This document shows positions 12,340-25,134 of a DNA stretch of 64,000 nt, in pieces. The notes under the pieces were generated by a model that saw only the letters and a list, made by a program, of their open reading frames with translations, was not told where the DNA came from and did no database searches. Location of the stretch: assembly GCA_935421135.1 (NCBI GenBank), contig OW285190.1:2480001-2544000 (forward strand), read 5' to 3'. Origin of the DNA: Bugulina stolonifera. Its lineage: Eukaryota > Bryozoa > Gymnolaemata > Cheilostomatida > Bugulidae. Each line of letters starts with the position of its first letter. The stretch's first letter is position 1. Position numbers and translations under genes: made by a program.

Positions 12340-12568
12340 ACTAAGAATTTTCTGTCCCTGCGAAGCATGGAATTGGGCACTTTGAATGACTCCGTAGAAT
12401 ACTTTACTCGGAATAATCAATACGCAGCCATGCGAAGTGAGCCTTCACTCCGATGTATGGAACAGTTCATTCGAAGTGGTTCGCATGATTTGTGGGAAAT
12501 AACATATCGCGGGTTTAAAAGGTGGACTACAATTGCTTGTTTCCGCTGGAGGTTTTTATGAATGCAAG
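12340..12568 (+). repeat. dispersed repeat rich in CGAAGC/CGAAGT motifs, copy 1
   Basis: It starts near TGTCCCTGCGAAGCATGGAAT and ends near CGCTGGAGGTTTTTATGAAT. The same order of blocks is found inverted at 30.45-30.69 kb. It has no coding capacity and both copies share their two ends, so it is probably a small MITE or SINE-like unit. Confidence 0.65.
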
Positions 12569-12569
12569 C

Positions 12570-14250
12570 TAACACTAGCTGAGAGCTGTGAAGGTACATG
12601 CCTGTTATTTCCTAGCCTAAGGTAAACACAAACAAGGAACCAATGCTATCCAAATTTCTCCTCTAAACTGTGCCTACAGGGACCTACAGTTGTAGTACAC
12701 AAGCTAGGTGTGAAAGGTCACTGAAAATATGCATATTTTGTGGCCTTCCTCTGGAACAATAATTACAATATGATTGACAGCCTACACTACACTAGGGACT
12801 GTGTACTGTAGAGCAATGAATTGAATGGCCTGTTATTATACAATAGTTGCAATGTACAATAATATTTACATGACTGATGCCCAGTAATAGCCAATGTACT
12901 GGGTGGCTACTATTTACAGTGTGAATGTTCATGCTACCAACTGCATAGTACATGTATATACGATACTGCTACAAAGACCTATCTGTTTTACTCAGAGATC
13001 ACTGCCATAATAAAGCCAAGTTTTTTGACCTGCCTGTAGTTAGCTGTAAATAGTTGGTAGAAAAACCTAGCAGATTGATTTTATTAAAAAAGTGCTTCAT
13101 TCATTGAAAAAATAAATATTATGAGATCAAACTAAAACTGCAACACCACGTCTACTACTACTGCTACTAGTTTAAAGGCAACACACCCATATTAAAACTC
13201 TATCAAGTAATACCATGTCCAAAACAACAGAGCTCTAATACTTGGGTCTACACAGTTTTTTTTAGGTTGAATTAAAGTTCTCTTACTTAAAACTACCAAG
13301 CTTGAGAAATGCTGCGCAGTAAGCCTGCATGTATGCACATCAGTTGCTCCTTACTCCTCAGTGTATTTTGTCCTCAACAGGGTTATAAAACGTAGTGTGA
13401 TGGTTCATGTAGTTGTGTAGTTTGCAGTTCGGTGGTGAAAAACAAAACTTGGGTCAAAGGTTGATCTCTGCTGCTAACTCTGCTATTATTTTGTTCTTTT
13501 TACCACAAAGAGATAAGATGTAAACTGTGCCAAACTGCCCAAAGTCCCATTGACAGATAAATCAATATTATGTACAGTACATGTGCATGTATGTGCTGCT
13601 ATTCTGCACTTGACTAGACCTAGCATGGTTATAAAAAGTGAATGCATGAATACCAATGATTCTCACAATTTATGAATCTGATTACCATTGCATACATGTA
13701 TGCGTAGCAGGGAGTAGACACACAGTAAAGTCTTATGGGCCATACAATAATTGTACACTATTAATATAATACTTGGCTGTAATTCAGACCACTGAAAATG
13801 CATAATGGTTGTGTTGTTTGTCATATTCCCTACCAGATTACCAAGTAATTCAAGTAATATAATAGCTGCAGTGGTCACCTTGAATACATATATGTTTGTC
13901 CTAGTGCACATACATCACAATGGTGTTCTTATAGCTGCAGTAGTACTATATAATAGATGCACACTGTATAACTACATTTGCCTCAGCGCAAGCTGCTGGC
14001 GTAGGTCCAAGTATCTATTCATTAGTAGTGATTAGTGGTGTAGCTATCGCATGCTCCCCTGGTGAAAATGTTGAGAGGGAACAACTCCGCAAAATTATTT
14101 TGTCAATTTACCTTATCTACAGAAAGAGTGTTTATTGTATATAATGCTATCAAGCCAAAAAAAAAAAAATAACTTACACCCTACTACTATATATATTTTT
14201 ATAGGGAGACTAAACAGAGACACCTACCTTCTAGTCAGCGCATGAACAGA
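12570..14250. other. intergenic, left flank of Polinton fragment
   Basis: AT-rich with no coding-like frame. I could not find the left end of the Polinton here. The stretch beginning AATAACTTACACCCTA at about 14170 recurs at 14343, so a small local duplication precedes the polymerase gene. Confidence 0.4.
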
Positions 14251-14251
14251 G

Positions 14252-17200
14252 ATGTCAACGAGTGAAAAAGAAGGTTAGTGCTAAATGAGGTAGTTGGTAG
14301 CAATTGTGGATTGTTTATTGTTTATAGTAGTGTGAAGTAAAAGAATAACTTACACCCTAGCATTTTGTATTTTTTAAAGGGGGAGAGACCTCTCGTCAGG
14401 CCGAGCACACCTGTCAACTATGCGGTATGGTTCTCAGAACAGCGTTTTCTCTAGACAGGCACACGAAGAGAATGCATGCACAGGCTCACCCGCACAAGTG
14501 CCCGGTTTGTGGCGGATGTTTTGATGGGAGGAGAAAGCTAGGTCATCACATGAGGCGATTTCATAGCGAGGGTAATGTGGAAAAAGATGAGGGAGATGCA
14601 GAGAAGTTTGATGATGTTTTCTGGTCCAAACCACCAACAGCTGAAGAGGGGGATGAGATGGGGGTGCTACTAGCCCGCTATTGGAGCTCCATCAGGTCCG
14701 CAATACACTCTCGTCCCGTAGAAGATATTCTCAACGTTCGAGTGTGGAGAGGGGAAGGTGAAGACGAAGGAGATGAAGAGGTGTGGACTAAGTTGAGAAC
14801 GATGTGGAAGAGAGTGCCTTGTACTGTGAAGATTAACTGTAGCGCTGGAGTCATCCTCGAGCATAAGATCAGTGGAGAGTTGCGCTACTTTCACTCATCG
14901 AGCAACAATGCCGCATTCTTCCCCAAACCAAAAGTGATCAGAACAGAGAATGAGATGAGAGAGTTTTGCGAATCTGTGCAGGAGCTCGACTTGAGAGAGA
15001 GGTCAGCACAAAGGAGACCGAATACCGCTTGAGCTTTACGTCACATTGCGAATCTGACATTCTACGTCTATAAACTCCTAGAGATTGGCAAGGTGGGCGG
15101 CGTAGTGAGAAAACTCCCAGACTACACACTTAACAACCGACACGTGATAGCACTAGACGTAGACTTTTGGGCTAGAGGAGGTGCGTGTCCCTACTCAGAC
15201 AACTTGTGTTTCTTTAGATGCTTGGCCATGATGTATGGCTGTAACTGCGACCAAAAGAAGGGATGTCGTTGTCGTTGCCCCTCTCACACCACAACACATC
15301 GCTTGTTTAACAATACATGCGACAATCTAAATCTTCTTCCCCACCCTCATCAACTTTGTCAGACTTTCCCGGGGTGGACGCGAGTGATCTACTGGCCTTG
15401 GAAGATCATTTTGACATATCTATAATAGTCTTCTGTCTAACTGATGAGGAGGTAGCTCCGATAGTTTGGTCATCTGGGGCACGAAACAAAGCCCATAAAC
15501 TCTTCGTCAACATGTACGAAAGACACTTCAGCTAGATAAAGAATGTTGATTCGTTTGCCAGATGTTTCACCTGCAAGCTGTGCGATAGCGCGTTTACACG
15601 CTTGTCCAGCCTACGACGACACAAGTGCTCGCCAGAAGAGGCATCGGTGTTCGTTTTCCCTGTTGGAACGTTTGGACCCCCGCCAACCATATTCACAAAA
15701 CTCAAGCGAGTGGCGGGAATAGAGGTGGTGAACCCTGACCTCTTATACTACCCCTACTATATCACCTATGATATCGAATGCTTCATGCCAAAAGACAACC
15801 TACCAACTAACACCTCCACGATGACTTTTAGTGCAAGACACGAGTTACTGAGCATATCCGCGTGTTCTAACGCCCCGGGGTTTGAGCGGGCCAAGTGTTT
15901 TGTGAGGAGCGTCGACAGCAAGGATGGGACGAAGTGAATTCGTCAATTCGTCCAATACATAGCAAAGATTGCTGACGTGGCAGGAGATTTGTTTGGGGAA
16001 AGATTCCAGGATGTACGCGAGCGACTCTCTACCTTCCTCGCGGATCGGACGGATAGAGAAGAGGCCTTTGCTGACGACAAGTTCTCTAACGTCTCGACTT
16101 ACAGGGTGAAGTCCGGCCTCTCCGGATTAGAAAGAGAGTTAGAACAGCACATCTCCAGCGTTCCGGTGGTCGGCTTCAACTCGCAAAAGTATGACCTAAA
16201 TATACTAAAGGGACCTTTACTTTGCTCTCTACAAGAGGAGGAGGGAGAAGATTTTGTTTTCATCGTTAAGCGTGTTAACAGTATGTCCTGCGTGGAGAGT
16301 AGACGTTTTAGATTCCTTGACATATGCAACTTTATCGCACCAGGCTTCAACTACTCCAAATACTTGAAGGCATTTGGCGTGCCAGAGAGTAAGGGATTCT
16401 TTCCTTACGACTGGGTAGATTCCCTGAGAAGGTTGGATCATTATGGACTCCCTCCCCGAGAGAGTTTTTTCAACTCGCTGACTCAGCAAGAATTGAGCGA
16501 ACAAGATTATCACCAATGCCAGCTCGTGTGGGAAAGAGAGAACATGGAAACGTTCAGGGATTTCCTCATCTGGTACAACAACCTCGATGTGGCCCCATTC
16601 ATCGAGGCCATTGCACGTCAGAGCTCTATCTATCAACAAAAGGGTATTGATATGTTGAAATCTGCAATCTCGCTTCCAGGCTTGGCTATCAGATGGTTGT
16701 TTATGGAGGTGGAGGCCCGACCTTATGGCTACTCTCCTCCGCAAGCCGCTCTCCCGCTGCATAGGTTAATGTCTCTCCGAGACGAACTTTGCAACTCACA
16801 GCCCATATGTCTGTTCGATGAGGAGAGCAAAAGTCTGTACCACACTCTTCGCGATAACCTCGTGGGAGGGCCAAGCATCATCTTTCACAGACATCATGAA
16901 GTTGGAGTGACCTCTATTCGGGAGCAGATTTATGGCACATCCGCAAAACCCTGTAGGTTCATTCTGGGAGTCGATGCCAACGCTCTCTACCTATACTGCA
17001 TGATGGGGAATATGCCTGCGGGTTATCCAAGGCGGAGGCTAGAGAGCCGAGGCTTTGCTCTAGAACCCGTTAAAAAGTTCAGCAAAGTGGCGCATGGATG
17101 GCTAGAGTTCCAATCGTGGAAGAGAGGAGAGGTCATCCTTCACCAACAGAATGGAGGAGAAATGAGGATAGGCTGTCACAACCTACCGGTGGATGGTTAT

Positions 17201-18915
17201 AGCGGACAGAGTCGGACTGTGTACCAATTCCACGGTTGCTACTGGCACGGACACGAGTGCGAGCTGGGAGGGAATGGAAAAGGTGTCAGAAACATGACGA
17301 ATGAAGAGCTCCGAGTGGACACTGCGACGAAAGGAGATTACATCAAGGCTCTAGGCTATAAGCTCATCACCACTCGGGAGTGTGAGTGGGGAGCGCGAGT
17401 TCGTTCGGATGAAGAGGTTAGGACATTTCTCTCCGTCTTCTTTTCTTCTCTCTATCCAGAGAGGGGTTGCGTCAACCTCGATAAAATAATCAACAACATT
17501 CATAGTGGAGAGTACTACGGCTTAGTGGAGTGTGACATTTCCGTACTCGAAGAGCTAAAAGCGAAGTTCTCTGAGATGGCACCTATTTTCAAGAATGTAA
17601 ATGTGGGAAGAGAACATCTTAGCGAACACATGCGTGCTTTTGCCAAACAGAACGGACTCTTGAAGAGACCTCAGCGAATGCTCGTGGGGAGTCTTTTTGG
17701 CGAGCGAATCACACTACTCACCGACCTGGCTAGATGGTATCTAAATCAAGGTTTGATAATTACCAGGGTCTATCAGTTCGTTCACTTTATCCCACGAGCC
17801 GTCTTCAAAGACTTTGGTTCTTCGGTCTCAGACGCAAGGAGAAGGGGAGATCTGGACCCCGATCTGGCCCTCTTGGCCAGCACCAGCAAGCTCGTTGGGA
17901 ATTCAGCCTACGGAAAGACCATAACAAATAAGGAGAAACATAAGACTGTCAAGTATGTAGAGACGGTAGAGGGGGCGGCCGTCAAAGTGAGGAGTAGGCA
18001 CTTTTCTAGTCTCAACGAAGTTGATGAAAACTATTTTGAGATAGAGCTTCACAAGAAAAAGGTAAGTGTTGACAATCTTTCTTACTTTGACTCTTGATTT
18101 GACAAAACTTTTTCCGAGTGGAAGGGTGAACTTTCTCTCTCTCTCTCTCTTTCTTTTAGATTCGAATGGATGTTCCATCCGTCGTAGGATTCATCATCCT
18201 CCAGAGAGCCAAGTTGAGGATGCTAGAGTTCTACTACGACTTTATGGATAGGTGAGTAGAACTAGGCTATACAAAGATTTTATCAAATCCTTTTCTATTT
18301 ATTCTTCGGTGCCAGCACCCTCCAACCCGTCCGTTTTATTTTCACAGATTCGTCAGCAGAGAGGACTTTGAGTACGTAGAAGTGGACACGGATAGCGCTT
18401 ACATGGCCCTGAGTGCTCGCAGTATAGATGAGGTCATCCGAAAAGATAAAAAAGAAGAGTTCTACAGAGAGTATGGTAAATGGTTTCCCAGACCCTTCTG
18501 CGATAGCCACAAGGGAGACTTTATCACAACCAAGGTGCTTGGGCAAGAGTGGGAGATGAGGGAATGTTGTGAGAAGGTGCAGCGATACGAAACACGAACC
18601 CCCGGCCTGTTTAAGGAGGAGTTTCGGGGGGAGGGGGTCATCGCGCTCAACTCAAAAACATACTTTTGTTGGTCCGCTGACGGTGATAGCAAGTATAGCA
18701 GCAAAGGACTAAATAAAAGAGGAAACACCCTAACCAAAGAAAAGTTCCTCTCCGTGCTCAAAACAGGGGAGTCGGTGAGGGGAGACAATCGGGGTTTTAT
18801 CAGAAGAAGAAACCAAACGTATAGCTATACCCAGCTAAAGACCGGACTCACCTACTTCTACGGTAAGCGGAAGGTTGCGGAAGACGGGGTGAGTACGAGT
18901 CCTATAGAATGCTAG
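14252..18915 (+). pseudogene. Polinton/Maverick protein-primed DNA polymerase B, broken
   Basis: Exon 1 (14252-14273) joins in phase to 14380. The N-terminus has two C2H2 fingers (CQLCG..., CPVCGG...). Then come DNLCFFRC (~15205) and a further finger (CFTCKLC, ~15560). The exonuclease has YDIE (~15773), FNSQKYD (~16175) and YNNLD (~16575). The polymerase has DANALYLY (~16975), the HGCYWHGH insertion (~17232), KLVGNSAYGK (~17890) and, after small introns 18062-18159 and 18252-18347, DTDSAY (~18390), ending GVSTSPIEC. Breaks: in-frame TGA at 15030-15032, a frameshift between about 15300 and 15365, TAG at 15533-15535 and TGA at 15935-15937, each with family-like sequence on both sides. The last 900 or so codons are clean, so decay is recent. 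No integrase, ATPase, protease or capsid genes are present. Confidence 0.9.
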
Positions 18916-19037
18916 TACTGATTTCTCGGAGATGAGACTACTTCATTCGATAAATCGGAGAGTAAACGAACAGTGCATCATAACCCTTGTATATATCCGT
19001 ATAATTTTTTTCACATTCACTCTCTATTGTAAGGGGT

Positions 19038-19056
19038 CTCCGTTCTCAAAACGGAG
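19038..19056 (+). terminator. hairpin downstream of Polinton polymerase
   Basis: CTCCGTT, loop CTCAA, AACGGAG forms a perfect 7-bp stem 120 bp after the polymerase stop. An AATAAA follows at about 19087. It could mark the transcript 3' end; this is inference from position only. Confidence 0.4.
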
Positions 19057-19627
19057 TGTTTACCGGTTGTAGCCTTAAAACCGAGCAATAAAACACTAGC
19101 TAATACATTAAAAACCATTTACCTCTCCAAACCAAAGGGGTAGACGGTACTAGCGCAGCTTCCGCTCATACTCACCCCTTATCAGTTCACATTTCTTCTA
19201 ATGTCTTCATTCGTAGGTGGGGGGTGACATCGCACGCGCACGATGCGCTCTCTCCCTATCAGAGTTTGCTACCCGGGGGAAAGTGGACACGGTGGTCAAA
19301 GAAATTGGTGGCGAGTCAACGACATCATCGTAGAGGCGGGTCTATTTGTAGGATCATGATGACGATGCCGATGGCGATGACAATGAGAAGACGAGCGTTC
19401 ATCTATCCCGTTTATCTATTTCTACCCCTCCGAGCGATGATGTCGTCGGCTAACCTCCTCGCAAAGTCTACGGTTTGAAGCGCGGAAGAGCCACTGCCTT
19501 CACTTTCCCTCGCCACTCGTCACGGGGACGGGCGATTTCCCTAGGGGAGGGCCCGGGGGAAATGAGGGTTAAGGCGCGAGTCTTTCATCGGACAGGTGGG
19601 GTTTGCGGAGCGGGGGGAAGGGGGGGG

Positions 19628-19653
19628 GGGGCGCGCGCGTACGCGCGCGCCCC
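19628..19653. repeat. 26-bp perfect GC palindrome in Polinton terminal region
   Basis: A perfect palindrome centred on GTAC at 19639-19642. It is made of GC repeats bounded by G4 and C4 and embedded in a G-run. It is unusual in an AT-rich genome. Confidence 0.8.
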
Positions 19654-19956
19654 TTCGCTCGAGCCGTGGGACGGGGACGGGGCGAAGGGTTTGCTCTTTA
19701 GACTGGGTTCTGCGGAACAGCCGATGAGGTTTTCGAAACCCCACCCGCGATCGTGGGGTAGGTTCTAGGGCTTTGCACATAAAGTGAGGTTTAGGGAAGG
19801 GGAGAGGGCGAGAGGACGGGTGGGGTGGTCGTCCGCCCGGGGAGTTTTTAGATCTAGGGCTAATGAGGCGCGGAAATGGCTGGGTGTCTGTGCAGATCTG
19901 CACTGACTATACTACTTTTGTGCAACAGAAGTTAAAGACTGTAACAACATAACAAC

Positions 19957-19985
19957 ATACATGTACATGTACATGTACATGTACA
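19957..19985. repeat. (ACATGT)n short repeat
   Basis: About five units. TACATGTA octamers are scattered throughout the window. Confidence 0.8.
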
Positions 19986-20187
19986 GCAGATTCAAACAAT
20001 AGCCAAGCCCTTCCACTATTATAATATAGCCAATAGACCCAATGCATTTATGGCAAAATAAACAGTAACAGTTACCCAGTGTACTGCAGTGTTTCCCTTA
20101 GCTAGCCAATAAAAGTTAAGTGGATAATCAAGCTCCCTATGACAGATTGGTATAACTGATGTTTTATTGTATACATTATGTGAATAT

Positions 20188-20865
20188 TGTAATGGTACGC
20201 ACAGTCGTCTCCTACACCTGACACTCATTATTGTGTGCACATACATGTATAATATATCTGCTTGTACTTTACTCTATGTAACTCCTATATTATCGTATAT
20301 ACTTGTATAATTATTACTAAGTCTTTTAATGCCTTTTATACCCATGTACAGAGGCCCGACCTCTCAGAATCCATTGATATTCATTTTGTACATGAATTGG
20401 ACCATTATAAGCAACTTTTGTATAACCCGACCTATTTTGGGTCGACCGTCGGGCTTCCGGCGGCCATGTTGTTGCGCAACTTCCGGACGACCTTGTGACG
20501 TCTTTTCCCGACACTACGTCGGGCGAAAGTCCTTATACTATATAAAGGGCATTGTTTAACTGTTCATTGTCTCAGTCTTCACTTGGCTTTCAATAAAGAC
20601 ACATCTATACTTGATACAGAGACTTTCACTTCCTTTTGTCAGGTCATTCGCTTAGCGAACCGCCTACTAGGTCGGATCACTCTCTTTCATAGTATAGTCT
20701 GAAGGTCAGACTTGGAACCAGATAGGTCGTCTCTGGTAGTTATTGGGCTACTGAGACCGCTCGATCTTTCATGTAATGCGAAGGCCTAGCACCACGCATA
20801 GGCACTTCAATTCTGGGTCGGTAGTCGTCCAAGGACGACCGCACCAAATCACAGAAACCATTACA
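20188..20865 (+). repeat. LTR-A solo LTR
   Basis: A 678-bp LTR reading TGTAATGGTACGC...GAAACCATTACA, flanked by ATAT at 20184-20187 and 20866-20869. It contains ctatataaagg (TATA), caataaagaca (poly(A) signal) and the CCGAC-rich U3. It closely matches the LTRs of the full element at 34.8-40.0 kb. Confidence 0.92.
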
Positions 20866-20869
20866 ATAT

Positions 20870-22250
20870 TTTAGCCAATTAAAAATAAGTATGATATTAC
20901 TTAATAGTATCACAAAAAGTACAAAAAGAAATGACACCATATTATTACACGCTTACTGATTTAGTATTTTAACCTTGTTAAGTTGTGAACATTTTACCTA
21001 ATTAGCTTTGTATTTTAATGTGTGTATTGCACGTATACTCCCTGTTGCCTTGTTAAATAAATTGTGTATTTAGAAGTCAAATAGAAAATGAATATGAGAA
21101 AATGAAAAGAATTTAAAATTGGAGTTGTTTATTGCGTATCCAATTATGGTATATAGGTAAGCATGAAGCGTGATGTAGTACATTGATGGGTGAGCTAATG
21201 ATATATGGATATAAATAAATTGAATTGATAGCCAGCATATTGCGTATTAGACATACATGTGGATAATATTAGTAACTGTACATGGAATTATTAGAGGCAG
21301 ATGGTATACTGCTTGTTGTAGTAATTATAATAATCAGTGGCTGATCCAGGAATGGAGTAAGGGTGGTGCAAAATTGAGAGTGGGGCTTTTCTTAAGGTAA
21401 AACTCCAGTTTTCATGTGCGGCTCGCTTCGTGCCCTGTAACACTGCATTGCAGTGTCCCTTCTAGCTGGGGGTTTGGAGGGCGCTGGAAGCCCCCCAACA
21501 GGGTCGGGGGCGTGCCCCGGCCGCCAAGCAAAATTCTGGCATCTGTGGGTCCAGGAGGACCTAAGAGTCAGTTCAGTTCATTCAGTTAAATGAGTTGGTG
21601 GCAAGTTGAGTTTGGTTGAATAGTAGTAACTAACCTACATTGTATAATTGTTTTGTTTTAAAGCAAAACATAAATGATAATAAATAATATATTTATTCAA
21701 TGAACAATATAATTATATAAGCAAAATGAATAAAAATATTTATCTTTTTATCTATTCTATGGGCCGGCCTAGAAATAAATTAAATAAGACAAAGAGTTTC
21801 TTGTGACTAAGATTTGACAATGCAGCTCATTTGACTCAGACTTATATTATGTAAATGGCCAAAGTGGTTGGAATATTTACATGGATCAAGAAATATGATA
21901 ACATATCACATGTTTTTGAACCCCTATGCGGTACAAAAAAATATTTTTGTGCTAGGTTGACACACACATTTGAATAATTAGCAAAAATAATCAACAAAAC
22001 ACAAAACAATTTAAAAAAAGTAACAATCTTAGATATAGATAAGTGTTCTATGATATTACATTGTATAGAAAATATTGTGGATAATTCAGTGGATAATTTA
22101 ATTACGGTGTTATAGGAATTTTGTCTAATTACAAAAACCTTGATATACATGTAGATATTGGTTAATGGGACATTCTGGATAGTGATATAGTGTTTCATCT
22201 CATCTAGCCTGCATTGACTATACCTTAATTGCATTTTCACTTGTACATTG
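20870..22250. other. intergenic with one possible hAT end
   Basis: Mostly AT-rich and without genes. At 21339 the sequence CAGTGGCTGATCCAGGA looks like a hAT-type terminus, followed by a GC-rich block with palindromic stretches (21420-21550). I did not find a matching opposite end. Confidence 0.4.
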
Positions 22251-23784
22251 TCTATTACTGCCATTACTATCACTATTAGCCAATCACGTTTGCCTAAACT
22301 TGCCTATTATCGTTTACTATACATTACACATCATTATATAGCAAGTTTGCATTATTGTATTAATTGTTCTAAGTCTCTTTGCCTATTGTAAATAATGGCC
22401 GATGTCTTGGACCATAGTAGTTTTTACATATAATCTTTTCCACATGATTGTAAGCTTTTTTTTGTACATGGCCGACCCTCGGACCTCGGGCACTTTTCAG
22501 CCATATTGTTATGAAATTTCCCGGGCCGATACCTTATCGTCCCACCCGATACCTTATCGAGCTTTTTGCCGGAAATTAGATTAGTATAAAAGCAAGCACA
22601 ATTTCTTATGCTAGTCAGTTATTGACTGCGCTCTAATAATGCAACGTCTCCTAACTCAACCTACAGAGTCTTACTTTTGCAGGCTGGCAGCTCCAGCCCT
22701 GTTCCCCTGGACATTTAGCGCCCGAGTTCATCTTCATAATCGTATAAGACTCTTACAGGGTTGGGAACTTTGATATACTTTCGCATTCAATTTTCGATTA
22801 TGCTGATTGAACCAAAGAATACAAGCATTCGATTGTTACTTTACCAAATTAATGATTGTACTTCAATCGATTTTACAATCGATGACGATTTTAGAAAATG
22901 CACATGTATATGGGTATAATTTTTGTAAAAATAGAGAAAGTCATTGTTTTTACTAATTTTGTCTATTACTTTAAAATGTTATAACAAACATGCCTAATAT
23001 TACCAGTGTTATTTGCATTTTCTCATAGCTCAGAGTTATCTCCTCTACCTACATGTTTCTTTTTAGCCTCCAAATATTTATATGTACAGCAAATCTTAGC
23101 CAGAAATACCAGGCTATTATTTCTTTTTTATTGCTAGTCACTAACATTTCATCCTAGCTTGCAAATAGAGGCTATTATTTTATTATTACATAAAACAGTT
23201 CATCATCATTTCTTTTATTAAAAAGAGAAGAACTAAGCTACGAGGCTTTTTATTTATTTCCTGTACTAAACATTACTAGCAGATCAATTAGCAGTTTAGT
23301 GACAATCGAATGTAGCTGTAACCCTATAAAACCAACGAATACATGCATTTCGATGGCTTTGTTGGAAACCAACGATTAGGTGGAACCGATGGTGAATAGA
23401 CCAACGAAAATTGCCATCGAACATCGAAATGCTATTGGCAATTTCCAATCCAGGACTCTTACTACACTCTTGATGAATATTCATCGGACCTTAGTCGATC
23501 ATTGACTCTTCAATGAGCCTAAGCATTGGGCCTACGTCCCCAGTTCAATACTAAGAACTTTTACACTCTTAGGAGTGTAAACCATCGGACCTACGCCGAT
23601 CCTTAACTCTTTAATGAGCCTAAGCATTGAACCTACGTCCTTAGAACACTAATAAGAGCTACATAACTGTTCACTCTTTATGTAATGGTGGAAGTACAAC
23701 TTGGCAGCCGACTACCACTCCCAAGCACTTCCCCCACTCGTGCCAACATCGGCATTGGTGTGACATATCCATAAACACATTACA
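22250..23784 (+). repeat. LTR-B, diverged, interrupted by a hAT MITE
   Basis: LTR-B-like blocks on the plus strand: GGCCGATGTC..., paired GATACCTTATCG repeats (22528-22560), AGTATAAAAGC, GCAACGTCTCCTAACTCAAC. After the insertion the 3' half follows (ATGAGCC repeats, TTTATGTAATGG, ending CACATTACA at 23784). The left boundary is uncertain. Confidence 0.6.
22757..23454. mobile_element. hAT-type MITE inserted in LTR-B
   Basis: A 698-bp insertion flanked by a perfect 8-bp duplication ACTCTTAC (22749-22756 and 23455-23462), the size typical of hAT. The ends AGGGTTGGGAAC and (reverse complement) CCTGGATTGGAAATT are loosely similar. Internal subterminal sequences with a CATTCGATTG core are also inverted. 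No coding capacity. Confidence 0.72.
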
Positions 23785-24071
23785 GTAATATTGTTGAGAT
23801 TTATATAAATAGACTATTATGGGGTCATAGTATAGCTTTACACTCCTTCGTATCTGGTTTGTCGGGCCAGCGAGCCGCTAGCAGTCATAATATTTGGAAT
23901 TACATGTAGTTATTTAATCATAACAGGTTGTTGGTCGTTCTCAAGTTGTCCCCCTTATCATATACACACAGTACTGTTTAATACATCCTGATGTATTCGA
24001 CCGCTCAGACTTCCTAGAGAACCGGCACAGTTACCTCCCTCCTCATAGTTGATCAGCTGAGTGTGACGTAT

Positions 24072-25075
24072 TGTGGTGAAACAGCCTGCCTGGATACAAA
24101 CTGTATTCTCATAAACATTGTACATAAACATTGACAATATCTTTATCCATATTCATTCATGCATGATGCCTTACCTTATACTGCAATTATACTCATGCGT
24201 GTTACCTTACCTATATTCAATCAACTTATATTGTATACTATGTGCCTTTTATTATACTTGTCAATCAGACCATTGGAATTACACTTGTATTGCAACTTGG
24301 TTTTCCCACATATGTTGTTAGTAATTGCTTGCCCTTGCCTGATTGAATTAAATAGAGTCTTTTGCCATTTTATATTAAGTAACCTTGTGGCCGATGTTAT
24401 GGATTGGACTCATAATTATATATCTTATGTTTCACACTATTGTAAGCACATTTTGTGCCAAGGCTGACCCTTTTTGTGGCCGACATCGGGCGGAACCATC
24501 CATGTTGTTGCATCAGTTTCGGGAGCCGAACCATGTCAGCCGGCCGATACCATGTCGGGTTCTTTTGGCCGAAAGTAGATATAGTATAAAAGGCAGTACA
24601 TTTTTGGTATCAAATCAGTTGTTGATTGCACTTCAATAAAGCAACATCTCCTAACTCAAACCTATAGAGGCTTACTCTTGTAGGCGGATAACTCTACCGG
24701 AGGATCCTTAGATCCAGTACGGCTCGAGTTCATCCCCATCCTCGTTTAAGCATATCTCTACACTCCTTTCTCAGACTTAGGTCGATCCCGGATTCTATAT
24801 GAATCTAGCGTCGGGCTTAAGATCTTAGAGTACATTATCTTTCATTGCACTCCTCTGGAGTATAAAGCCTACATGATCTACGTCGGTCCTGAGCTCCAGT
24901 GAGTCTCGGCATCGGCCTACGTCTGATATAATATACAAATAAGAGCACATATAATAACTGTTCACTCTTTATGTAATGAGCAGAAGGTTACTTGGTCGGC
25001 CTCTACCACCTTCCAAGCCCTTCACATACTTGTAGCCCTCGGCTCCTGTATGTAGCATACTCCAAAAACATTACA
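24072..25075 (+). repeat. LTR-B solo LTR
   Basis: A 1004-bp LTR reading TGTGGTGAAACAGCC...AAAACATTACA, flanked by GTAT at 24068-24071 and 25076-25079. It contains agtataaaagg and caataaagcaac, about 50 bp apart. Confidence 0.9.
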
Positions 25076-25134
25076 GTATTTCATCATATCTACAACAACA
25101 CATACATGTACATATACAGTAGTATCTGCACACA

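Larger units (their letters stand above)
18916..19916 (+). mobile_element. right terminal region of the Polinton fragment
   Basis: After the polymerase stop the sequence becomes GC-rich (19.45-19.87 kb). It ends in GCACTGACTATACTACT at 19900-19916, the same terminus found at both ends of the palindromic element at 43.35-46.37 kb. The CT end agrees with the AG...CT termini known for Polintons. Apparent frames here (19224-19903) look like composition artefacts. The matching left terminus is not in the window, so the element is truncated on its left. Confidence 0.7.

Noticed and set aside
13663..14035. Short frames on both strands
   Set aside because: Low-quality sequence with no domain, splice sites or repeats in common with a known element.
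15930..15982. A ~50-bp intron that would remove the TGA at 15935 in the Polinton polymerase
   Set aside because: GT and AG are present, but the sequence between them translates into family-like residues in frame, so a nonsense mutation is the simpler reading.
19475..19903. GC-rich frames on both strands
   Set aside because: Composition artefact in the Polinton terminal region; no homology or gene structure.
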